Below the pieces are notes generated by a model that was not told the origin of the DNA, searched no databases, and saw nothing but the letters and a program-made list of their open reading frames with translations. Position numbers and translations under genes: made by a program. This document shows, one piece after another, positions 7,850-13,366 of a stretch of DNA of 27,388 nucleotides. This DNA comes from an uncultured Clostridia bacterium (GTDB taxonomy: Bacteria > Bacillota > Clostridia > Christensenellales > Borkfalkiaceae). Where the stretch lies: NCBI GenBank assembly GCA_934247855.1, contig CAKQKA010000006.1:1-27388 (forward strand). Reading direction: 5' to 3'. Position 1 is the first letter of the stretch. Each line of letters begins with the position of its first letter.

Positions 7850-8071
7850 GTGTCTAAGGAAGACGTTATAGAAGCCGAGGGCGTGATATTAGAGGCATTG
7901 CCCAATGCGACCTTTAAAGTCAAATTGTCCAACGGTCATATCATTACCGCTTATATATCGGGCAAGCTGAGAATGAACTATATCAAGATCATTCCCGGCG
8001 ACGGTGTCAAGCTGGAAATGAGTCCGTACGACCTGACAAAAGGCAGAATCGTTTGGCGCAGCAAAAACTAA
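7850..8071 (+). CDS. infA: Translation initiation factor IF-1, GTG start
   Basis: IF-1 is a 73-aa S1/OB-fold protein that occupies the 30S A site during initiation. The sequence SKEDVIEAEGVILEALPNATFKVKLSNGH and the C-terminal SGKLRMNYIKIIPGDGVKLEMSPYDLTKGRIVWR are diagnostic. The start codon is GTG at 7850, set by GGAGG at 7838-7842; no ATG gives the full protein. Many Clostridia carry a small KOW-domain gene between map and infA; here there are only 20 nt and no such gene. Confidence 0.97.
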   Translation: MSKEDVIEAEGVILEALPNATFKVKLSNGHIITAYISGKLRMNYIKIIPGDGVKLEMSPYDLTKGRIVWRSKN

Positions 8072-8108
8072 CTCGCCGCGCAAGAATATTTATTCGGAGG
8101 ATTAAATT

Positions 8109-8225
8109 ATGAAAGTAAGACCGTCAGTTAAGCCTATGTGCAAAGATTGCAAGATTATCAAGAGAGAAGGCAAGGTTATGTGCATCTGCTCTAAAGATAA
8201 GAGCCACAAGCAAAGACAAGGCTAA
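8109..8225 (+). CDS. rpmJ: 50S ribosomal protein L36 (zinc form)
   Basis: This 38-aa gene reads MKVRPSVKPMCKDCK at the start and SHKQRQG at the end, the L36 signature. Putative zinc ligands are C11, C14, C27 and H33 (C25 is an extra cysteine). The spacing between C27 and the His is one residue longer than in the usual 37-aa protein, where it falls at 32. TCGGAGG precedes the ATG by about 9 nt. The infA-rpmJ-rpsM order is standard. Confidence 0.95.
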   Translation: MKVRPSVKPMCKDCKIIKREGKVMCICSKDKSHKQRQG

Positions 8226-8240
8226 CGAAAATTATCTTTT

Positions 8241-8274
8241 TGCGGAATACGGAACATTCCAACCGTAACCCGCA
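8241..8274 (+). promoter_or_regulatory. Structured leader candidate upstream of rpsM
   Basis: The 112-nt rpmJ-rpsM spacer has a hairpin with two stacked 5-bp helices: TGCGG (8241-8245) with CCGCA (8270-8274), and TACGG (8248-8252) with CCGTA (8263-8267). They are separated by a 2x2 internal loop (AA/AC) and capped by a 10-nt loop (AACATTCCAA). An AT-rich stretch follows at 8280-8312, with no immediate U-tract after the stem. The E. coli alpha operon has an S4-binding leader at the same place before rpsM; the similarity is positional only. The AT-rich part could also hold an internal promoter. Confidence 0.45.
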
Positions 8275-8337
8275 GAAAACTTATATATATTTTATTATTT
8301 TTATTTATTAGCAAAATACGGAGGTTCAAAAAATCAA

Positions 8338-8715
8338 ATGGCACGTATTGCCGGTGTAGATTTACCGAGAGAAAAACGAATCGAAGCAGGACTTACCTAT
8401 ATATACGGTATCGGTTTTGCGACGTCGCGTAAAATATTGCAAGAAACCGGAGTCGATCCCGACGTCAGAGTTAAAGACCTGACCGACGCCGATATTTCCA
8501 AACTGATGAAGTACATCGAAGCACATGTTCACGTCGAAGGTGAATTACGTTCGGAAGTTAACCTTTCCATCAAGAGACTTATGGAAATCGGTTGCTATCG
8601 CGGGCTTCGTCACAGAAAGGGCTTGCCCGTAAGAGGACAGAGTTCCAAGCGTAATGCGAGAACGCGTAAAGGTCCGAGAAGAACGGTCGCTAAGAAAAAG
8701 ACCGCTTCTAAGTAA
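8338..8715 (+). CDS. rpsM: 30S ribosomal protein S13
   Basis: S13 is a 125-aa protein of the 30S head that contacts the P-site tRNA and the 50S subunit. MARIAGVDLPREKRIEAGLTYIYGIG opens the helix-two-turn-helix domain. RRLMEIGCYRGLRHR-like and RGQSSKRNARTRKGPRRTVAKKK complete the signature. GGAGG at 8320-8324 is 13 nt from the ATG, a longer spacing than for its neighbours. It is the first gene after a possible internal leader. Confidence 0.97.
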   Translation: MARIAGVDLPREKRIEAGLTYIYGIGFATSRKILQETGVDPDVRVKDLTDADISKLMKYIEAHVHVEGELRSEVNLSIKRLMEIGCYRGLRHRKGLPVRGQSSKRNARTRKGPRRTVAKKKTASK

Positions 8716-8732
8716 GACAGGAGGAAGGAAAA

Positions 8733-9122
8733 ATGGCTGTTAAGAAAGTAGTCAGAAAACGTAAAGAACTTAAAAAAGTTGACAAAGGTCAAGTTCATAT
8801 TCAGTCCTCTTTCAACAATACGCTCGTAACCATTACCGATATGAACGGTAACACTATTTCTCACTGCAGCGCAGGAAGCCTCGGTTACAGAGGTTCGAGA
8901 AAGAGCACTCCGTTTGCCGCTCAGCAGGCATCGGAAATCGCAGCTAAGGCTGCTATGGAACACGGTCTCCGTTCGGTTGAGGTTTATGTTAAAGGTCCCG
9001 GTCAGGGCAGAGAATCCGCAATCAGAGCACTCGGCGTACTCGGTATCGAAGTAACGCTTATTCAGGACGTTTCGCCCATTCCTCATAACGGCTGCCGTCC
9101 CCCGAAACGTCGTAGAGTATAA
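8733..9122 (+). CDS. rpsK: 30S ribosomal protein S11
   Basis: S11 is a 129-aa platform protein of the 30S subunit, close to the E-site codon. The VHIQSSFNNTLVTITDMNGNTISHCSAGSLGYRGSRKSTPFAAQ core and the C-terminal DVSPIPHNGCRPPKRRRV are diagnostic. AGGAGG lies upstream of the ATG. Codon use matches its operon neighbours. Confidence 0.97.
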   Translation: MAVKKVVRKRKELKKVDKGQVHIQSSFNNTLVTITDMNGNTISHCSAGSLGYRGSRKSTPFAAQQASEIAAKAAMEHGLRSVEVYVKGPGQGRESAIRALGVLGIEVTLIQDVSPIPHNGCRPPKRRRV

Positions 9123-9137
9123 TGGAGGTTAGTGAAA

Positions 9138-9764
9138 ATGGCTAAATATTGTGGTGCTAAGTGCCGTCTTTGCAGACGTGAAGGCGCAAAGCTTTTCCTT
9201 AAAGGCGACAGATGCTATAAAACGACTTGCCCGTTCGAGAAGAGACCGGTAGCTCCCGGTCCCCACGCGAACAGCAGAAGAAAGGTTTCCGAATACGGAC
9301 TCCAGCTTCGTGAAAAACAGAAAACCAAGAGAATTTACGGCGTACTCGAAAACCAATTCAGACATTATTATGAAAGAGCCGACCGTATGAAAGGCATTAC
9401 CGGTGAAAACATGCTCTCACTTCTCGAAAGACGTCTCGATAACGTTGTTTTCAGAATGGGACTTGCCGGATCGCGTTCGCAGGCTCGTCAGTTGGTTACT
9501 CACGCTCACTTCACCGTTAACGGAAAGAACGTAGACATCGCTTCTTACGAAGTTAAGATGGGCGACGTTATCGCCGTTAAGGAAAACAAGAGAGGCAACA
9601 AGTATTTCACCGCGCTTAAAGAAGCGGGAAAGAACAACAATACGCCCAAGTGGGTTGAGTTCGACCTCGAAACTCTTACCGGAAAGGTAATTGCTCTGCC
9701 GACCAGAGAGGATATCGATTCTCAGATCGCGGAACACATGATCGTCGAGTTGTACTCCAAGTAA
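9138..9764 (+). CDS. rpsD: 30S ribosomal protein S4, zinc form
   Basis: S4 is a primary assembly protein of the 30S body and contributes to decoding fidelity. Counted from ATG 9138 the protein is 208 aa and has C9, C12, C26 and C31, the same positions as the zinc ligands of Thermus S4; the cysteine-free form is found in many other bacteria. The S4 RNA-binding domain follows (ENMLSLLERRLDNVVFRMGLAGSRSQARQLVTHAHFTVNGKNVDIASY). A GTG at 9132 would add two residues, but GGAGG at 9124-9128 is only 3 nt from it and 9 nt from the ATG, so the ATG is preferred. Confidence 0.97.
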   Translation: MAKYCGAKCRLCRREGAKLFLKGDRCYKTTCPFEKRPVAPGPHANSRRKVSEYGLQLREKQKTKRIYGVLENQFRHYYERADRMKGITGENMLSLLERRLDNVVFRMGLAGSRSQARQLVTHAHFTVNGKNVDIASYEVKMGDVIAVKENKRGNKYFTALKEAGKNNNTPKWVEFDLETLTGKVIALPTREDIDSQIAEHMIVELYSK

Positions 9765-9765
9765 T

Positions 9766-9840
9766 TCCTTTGCCTGAAAATAGCAAGGATAAAACAGACC
9801 GTATCGAATGGATTGTGCGGTCAGCCGCCATACTATGGCG
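9766..9840 (+). promoter_or_regulatory. Hairpin-rich rpsD-rpoA spacer
   Basis: The 103-nt spacer before rpoA holds three possible stems: CCTTTGC/GCAAGG near 9768-9788 (one bulge), GACCG 9797-9801 with CGGTC 9818-9822, and CGCCAT 9826-9831 with ATGGCG 9835-9840 (ACT loop). None is followed by a T-run, so termination is unlikely. The region sits between S4, a classical autoregulator, and RNA polymerase alpha, so an mRNA control or processing role is plausible but unproven. Confidence 0.4.
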
Positions 9841-9867
9841 AGCAAAAATCAGGAGGAATGCTATATT

Positions 9868-10830
9868 ATGATGGAAATAGATATGCCGAGAATCGAAGTA
9901 GAAGAAAGCGAGGACAAAAGCTACTGCAAAGTAGTTGTCTCGCCCCTCGAAAAGAGTTTCGGATTAACGCTTGGCAACTGTCTTAGAAGAACGTTGCTTT
10001 CGGCGCTTCCGGGCGCAGCCGCTCAAGGCATCAAGTTCGCTCCCGGACTGAACGTCAGACATGAATTTTCTACCATTCCCGGCGTGCGCGAGGATGTTAC
10101 GGAAATCATATTGAATTTAAAATGCGTCGCTTTCAAAACGACATCTACCGACGATAATTTTAAAAAGATCGTAAAACTGTATAAGGAAGGTCCTTGCCAG
10201 GTCTTCGCTCGCGATATCGAGCAGGATCAGGACGTCGAAGTCCTCAATAAAGACGCATACATTTGCACTTTGGACGATAACGGCGTTCTCGACATGGAAA
10301 TCACCGTTGGCAGGGGCAGAGGTTACAAAGGGGCTAATTACAATAAGAAAGACGAAATCGACTATATTGCAATCGACTCCATTTATACTCCGGTCAAAAA
10401 AGTTAACTACAACGTAGAAAGCACTCGTAAGGGGGAACAATCCGCCGATTACGACAAGTTAACCCTTCAGGTCTGGACGAACGGTGCGTTTTCCGGTAAA
10501 GAGATCATCAGTCTTGCCGCAAAGATCGTTGAAGAACATATGCATATCTTCTCGACTCTTTCCGACAGAATCAGCGGTCTCGGCGGAATACTCGTTGCGC
10601 CCGAAATCGACCAGATGCCCAGAATACTCGAAAAGAGTATCGAGGATATGGAACTTTCGGTTCGTTCGTATAACTGCCTGAAACGTGCAAACATTCATAC
10701 GGTTGAAGATTTAACTAAAAAGACCGAAGACGATATGCTTAAAGTAAGAAATCTCGGCAAGAAATCGCTTGACGAAGTCATTCAGAAACTTGAAAGTTAC
10801 GGTCTGCATTTAAAGGAACAGGAGGATTAA
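9868..10830 (+). CDS. rpoA: DNA-directed RNA polymerase subunit alpha
   Basis: Alpha dimerises to nucleate RNA polymerase assembly, and its C-terminal domain binds UP elements and activators. From ATG 9868 the protein is 320 aa. The N-domain shows PLEKSFGLTLGNCLRRTLLSALPGAA and IPGVREDVTEIILNLK. The C-domain carries ELSVRSYNCLKRANIHTVEDLTKKTEDDMLKVRNLGKKSLDEV. AGGAGG at 9851-9856 supports ATG 9868 (or the adjacent ATG 9871). An upstream in-frame ATG at 9808 has no ribosome binding site and runs through the spacer hairpins, so it was not used. Confidence 0.97.
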   Translation: MMEIDMPRIEVEESEDKSYCKVVVSPLEKSFGLTLGNCLRRTLLSALPGAAAQGIKFAPGLNVRHEFSTIPGVREDVTEIILNLKCVAFKTTSTDDNFKKIVKLYKEGPCQVFARDIEQDQDVEVLNKDAYICTLDDNGVLDMEITVGRGRGYKGANYNKKDEIDYIAIDSIYTPVKKVNYNVESTRKGEQSADYDKLTLQVWTNGAFSGKEIISLAAKIVEEHMHIFSTLSDRISGLGGILVAPEIDQMPRILEKSIEDMELSVRSYNCLKRANIHTVEDLTKKTEDDMLKVRNLGKKSLDEVIQKLESYGLHLKEQED

Positions 10831-10834
10831 TATA

Positions 10835-11347
10835 ATGCCGGGAAAATTAGGTGTTACATCCACACAGAGAAAAACGATGCTCAGAAATCTCGCTTCCGAC
10901 CTCATCTGGTACGGCAAGATAGAAACAACTTTGGCAAGAGCGAAAGAACTCCAGCCTTATGTTGAAAAGGTTATTACTTTAGCGGTCAACAGCTATACCG
11001 ACACTATATCCGAAGAAGTTACCGTTAAAGACGCTAAGGGTAAAGAGACCACCAAGAAAGTATTCAAGGACGGTCCCAAGAAACTCTATGCAAGAAGAAG
11101 AGTTATGGCTCTCACTCACGACATCACCGATCCCAAACAGAACGGCGAAAAAATGTCCGAGTACAAAAAGAGAGTTAAAGGTATCAAGCACCCGCTTGCC
11201 GAAAAACTCTTTAACGAAATAGCCCCCAAATATGCCGACAGAGCTGAAAAACTCGGTCAAGGCGGCGGATATACGAGAATTTATCGTCTTAACAACCGTC
11301 GTGGCGATGATGCTGAAATGGCTATTATCGAACTCGTTGAGGACTAA
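10835..11347 (+). CDS. rplQ: 50S ribosomal protein L17, with internal insertion
   Basis: L17 lies near the exit tunnel of the 50S subunit. The N-domain (MPGKLGVTSTQRKTMLRNLASDLIWYGKIETT, then AKELQPYVEKVITLA) and the C-terminal half (AEKLFNEIAPKYADRAEKLGQGGGYTRIYRLNNRRGDDAEMAIIELVE) match the family. At 170 aa it is about 45-55 residues longer than typical L17. The extra part lies around residues 53-118 and is rich in Lys and Glu. It starts 4 nt after the rpoA stop with AGGAGG inside the rpoA 3' end, so translation is coupled. It is the last gene of the operon. Confidence 0.96.
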   Translation: MPGKLGVTSTQRKTMLRNLASDLIWYGKIETTLARAKELQPYVEKVITLAVNSYTDTISEEVTVKDAKGKETTKKVFKDGPKKLYARRRVMALTHDITDPKQNGEKMSEYKKRVKGIKHPLAEKLFNEIAPKYADRAEKLGQGGGYTRIYRLNNRRGDDAEMAIIELVED

Positions 11348-11383
11348 TTCAGTTAGTTTATAAACTTGTTAATGACAAAAAAA

Positions 11384-11428
11384 TCCCCTTGGAATATAAC
11401 CTTGCGTTATAGCCAAGGGCTTTTTTTT
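11384..11428 (+). terminator. Intrinsic terminator of the ribosomal protein operon
   Basis: CCCTTGG (11386-11392) pairs with CCAAGGG (11413-11419). Inside it TATAAC pairs with GTTATA around a CTTGC loop, and eight T follow at 11421-11428. It lies 37 nt after the rplQ stop. Confidence 0.93.
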
Positions 11429-11450
11429 GCGATTTGCCGCAAAAGTCGGG

Positions 11451-11467
11451 CTATAGGTCGATTATCG
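11451..11467 (+). repeat. Dispersed intergenic motif, copy A
   Basis: Copy A of a motif found four times in non-coding parts of this window, core CTATAGGTCGATTATCG. It is identical over 17 nt to the minus-strand copy at 24171-24187, differs at one position from 12774-12790 and at four from 17249-17265. The similarity to the 12774 copy extends about 14 nt further right (both reach TTTCGGTA). Function unknown. Confidence 0.55.
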
Positions 11468-11476
11468 GTACTTTCG

Positions 11477-11496
11477 GTAAATTAAAGTAAATTTAC
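11477..11496. promoter_or_regulatory. Palindrome upstream of rubrerythrin, possible operator
   Basis: GTAAATT (11477-11483) and AATTTAC (11490-11496) form a perfect 7-bp inverted repeat with a 6-bp spacer, in the spacer upstream of the rubrerythrin gene. The symmetry suits a dimeric regulator. It does not match the PerR or Fur box convincingly. No clear -35/-10 pair was recognised around it. Confidence 0.3.
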
Positions 11497-11512
11497 TTCG
11501 ATATGTTTAAAA

Positions 11513-11600
11513 TCTCCTGTTGTTGTCAATAATCGGTACATACGCCGTAAAGGAAAACTGAAAGTTTTTGCAAGGCGGTATCGGTTTACATAACAGGAGG
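11513..11600 (+). promoter_or_regulatory. Structured rubrerythrin leader that can mask the Shine-Dalgarno
   Basis: Three nested helices can form. P1 joins 11513-11523 to 11590-11600 (11 bp, two G-U pairs) and includes all of the AGGAGG of the rubrerythrin ribosome binding site. P2 joins ATACGCC (11540-11546) to GGCG-G-TAT (11574-11581) with one bulged G. P3 is AAAACT-GAA-AGTTTT (11554-11568). The anti-Shine-Dalgarno strand is CTCCTGTT at 11514-11521. The arrangement resembles a translational riboswitch or RNA thermometer; no known class was recognised, and the ligand or trigger is unknown. Confidence 0.55.
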
Positions 11601-11609
11601 TTTATATTT

Positions 11610-12197
11610 ATGCAATTATCGGACAGTAAAACGTTAGGCAACCTTGCCAAAGCATTCGCGGGGGAGTGCCAGGCTCACATTCGTTACAAGTTTATTGAAT
11701 ACGGCGCGCGGTTGAACGGATACACCGCGCTTGCCGAACTTGTGGATAAAGTAGTGTATAACGAGTTCAACCACGCAAGAATGTTGTACACGTTTATACA
11801 AAAATCAAGCGACGAAGAAATTAAGAATTTGCAAATTTGCGGCGGGTTTCCTTTTAAAGAAAAGTGGGATCTTGTGGAAAACTTGCGCCTTGCCGCCGAG
11901 GACGAAGAACAGGAATTTAAGGATATATATCCTATGTTCCGCGCGGTCGCAATGGAAGAGGGATTCAAGGAGATTTCCGACTTGTTCGACAATCTCATTC
12001 AGGTTGAATCCTGCCATTTCAAACTGTTCACCGAGCTATACGAGCAGTTAAAAAGCGGCACGATTTACAAGAAAAAGACCAAAGTCAAGTGGAAATGTTC
12101 CGCTTGCGGTTACGAAGCCGAATCCGACGAGGCATGGGAAAAATGCCCGCTGTGCAATGCCGAACAAGGCGCTGTTATGCTTAAAATAAACGATTAA
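11610..12197 (+). CDS. rbr: Rubrerythrin
   Basis: Rubrerythrin is a cytosolic non-haem di-iron peroxidase that reduces H2O2 in anaerobes. From ATG 11610 the protein is 195 aa. The ferritin-like part (1-150) has E19 (GECQAHIRY), E52 and H55 (NEFNHARM), E99/E102 (AAEDEEQEF before DIYP) and E133/H136 (VESCHF). The C-terminal rubredoxin-like domain has C163-x2-C166 and C179-x2-C182. The start is fixed by AGGAGG at 11595-11600; an upstream in-frame start near 11568 lies inside the structured leader. The gene has its own terminator, so it is monocistronic. Confidence 0.95.
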   Translation: MQLSDSKTLGNLAKAFAGECQAHIRYKFIEYGARLNGYTALAELVDKVVYNEFNHARMLYTFIQKSSDEEIKNLQICGGFPFKEKWDLVENLRLAAEDEEQEFKDIYPMFRAVAMEEGFKEISDLFDNLIQVESCHFKLFTELYEQLKSGTIYKKKTKVKWKCSACGYEAESDEAWEKCPLCNAEQGAVMLKIND

Positions 12198-12224
12198 GTA
12201 TTCGTTTTATAAATAGTTAAGGAG

Positions 12225-12267
12225 CTGTCGCAAGTTATGAGATTTTGTAACTTGCGGCAGTTTTTTT
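12225..12267 (+). terminator. Intrinsic terminator after rubrerythrin
   Basis: A 13-bp stem (CTGTCGCAAGTTA with TAACTTGCGGCAG, one G-U pair) with a 10-nt loop is followed by seven T at 12261-12267. It begins 27 nt after the stop codon. Confidence 0.93.
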
Positions 12268-12271
12268 CATT

Positions 12272-12652
12272 TGTCATCCCGAGATGAACCCACTTGACTT
12301 ACCTACGAGGGATCTAGCCGATAGGCGGACTTTTTCAAAAATCAAATCAAGGCTTCCCCAAGCGGGGAAGCTGGCGAGCGTTAGCGAGACTGAAGAGGAC
12401 AATTCTAATAATTCGCATATCCTTATTTGATAAGCTGTGTTTTTAGTATTGGCGTTTTTATCCTCTTCCGGCACTTCGCGCCCCACTCCGCTTACGCGCG
12501 GCGCATCCCTTTTGTCGCTTGCGCGACATTTCCCCCGTTTTGCGGGGGAAATGCTCCGAAGGAGAAGGCTCGTAATTTGATTGCATTTAGGTGCGGCACT
12601 TCGTGCCTGGATCCTTCGTAAGCCGAATAAATAAGCAAGGCTCAGGATGACG
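12272..12652. mobile_element. MITE-like palindrome mosaic, non-coding
   Basis: A 381-bp block is bounded by imperfect inverted ends: TGTCATCCCGAG (12272-12283) and the complement of CTCAGGATGACG (12641-12652), 10 of 12 matching. Inside are several short hairpins: GCTTCCCC-AAGC-GGGGAAGC (12353-12372), TGTCGC/GCGACA (12513-12528), ATTTCCCCCG/CGGGGGAAAT (12528-12552), CTCC-GAA-GGAG near 12554-12564, and GGCAC-TTC-GTGCC (12595-12607). No credible CDS is present. GTCATCC...GGATCC-style and GGCTTCCCC...GGGGAAGC segments of this kind are familiar as interspersed repeats in Clostridia. No transposase and no obvious target duplication were seen. Confidence 0.6.
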
Positions 12653-12684
12653 TGATAGACATATTTTCGGCAATTCAGTTAAGT

Positions 12685-12715
12685 AAAAGCTGTCGCATTT
12701 TTTTAATGCGACAGC
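12685..12715 (-). terminator. Intrinsic terminator of the tilS-hpt unit
   Basis: GCTGTCGCATT (12689-12699) and AATGCGACAGC (12705-12715) form an 11-bp stem. Read on the minus strand the stem is followed by TTTTACTT (complement of 12681-12688), as expected for transcription arriving from hpt about 110 nt upstream. Its GCTGTCGCA arm is the same as the 5' arm of the plus-strand terminator after rubrerythrin. Confidence 0.7.
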
Positions 12716-12773
12716 CTCTTTGCCGATCCGATTATTTAATTAAACCGTTCATTGAGATTTGATAAATATACGG

Positions 12774-12790
12774 CTATAAGTCGATTATCG
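12774..12790 (+). repeat. Dispersed intergenic motif, copy B
   Basis: This 17-nt stretch differs from copy A (11451-11467) at one base. It lies in the 3' flank of hpt and is followed by a 9-bp inverted repeat centred on 12811 (ATTTTTGCG-C-CGCAAAAAT). A comparable TTTTGCG/CGCAAAA pair precedes copy A at about 11425-11444. Confidence 0.5.
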
Positions 12791-12823
12791 GGTATTTCGG
12801 TATTTTTGCGCCGCAAAAATCGA

Positions 12824-13366
12824 TTATTTGTTCATATACACCGACGGTCTTAAAACGCCGATTACGGGGAGATTGCGGTAGCGTTCGTTGTAATCGAGAC
12901 CGTAACCGACTACAAAATAGTCGTCGATAGAAAAGCCCTCGTAATCGGGAGTAATGGGAACTTCGCGGCGTTCTTTTTTATCGAGCAGGGTGCAGATTTT
13001 GACCGACGCGGGGCCTCTGGCTTGCAAATTCTTTTTAAGATAGTTGAGCGTGTAGCCGCTGTCCACAATGTCCTCGACGATAATCACGTCGCGACCTTCG
13101 ATAGACTTGTCGAGGTCTTTAATCATTTTTACCTCGCCCGAAGATTTGGTTTTGTTGCCGTAGCTCGAAACGGCTATAAAATCGCACTCGAGAGGTATAT
13201 TCATTGCGCGGATAAGGTCGGCGTAAAAAATAGTACTGCCTTTTAAAATGCAAAGCATCAACGGCTTTTTATCGCGATAATCGTTCGCAAGGGTTTTGCC
13301 GAGTTCGTTAACTCTCGTCTTAAGTTGTTCTTCCGTAATAAGGATTTGTTCAAGATCTTTGTGCAT
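12824..13366 (-). CDS. hpt: Hypoxanthine (guanine) phosphoribosyltransferase
   Basis: This enzyme salvages hypoxanthine and guanine to IMP and GMP using PRPP. The 180-aa protein has the PRPP-binding signature VIIVEDIVDSGYT (residues 94-106), the LKGSTIFYADL loop (41-51) and the flexible-loop motif SYGNKTKSSGEV (68-79). The C-terminal part (FVVGYGLDYNERYRNLPVIGVL) fits the family. GAGGAG lies upstream of the ATG. Its start overlaps the tilS 3' end by 17 bp. tilS-hpt is a common Firmicutes pair, usually followed by ftsH; ftsH is absent here and a terminator follows. Confidence 0.96.
   Translation of the reverse strand: MHKDLEQILITEEQLKTRVNELGKTLANDYRDKKPLMLCILKGSTIFYADLIRAMNIPLECDFIAVSSYGNKTKSSGEVKMIKDLDKSIEGRDVIIVEDIVDSGYTLNYLKKNLQARGPASVKICTLLDKKERREVPITPDYEGFSIDDYFVVGYGLDYNERYRNLPVIGVLRPSVYMNK

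Noticed and set aside
9808..9867. Upstream extension of rpoA from ATG 9808
   Set aside because: No ribosome binding site; the added residues are unlike RpoA N-termini, and AGGAGG at 9851-9856 points to ATG 9868.
11523..11551. Promoter TTGTCA for rubrerythrin
   Set aside because: The -10 position reads CGTAAA, and transcription from there would miss the strand that pairs with the Shine-Dalgarno; kept only as an alternative.
12427..12621. 64-codon open frame inside the palindrome mosaic
   Set aside because: Runs through several hairpins, has no Shine-Dalgarno and a Cys/Arg/Phe-rich translation; treated as non-coding repeat.
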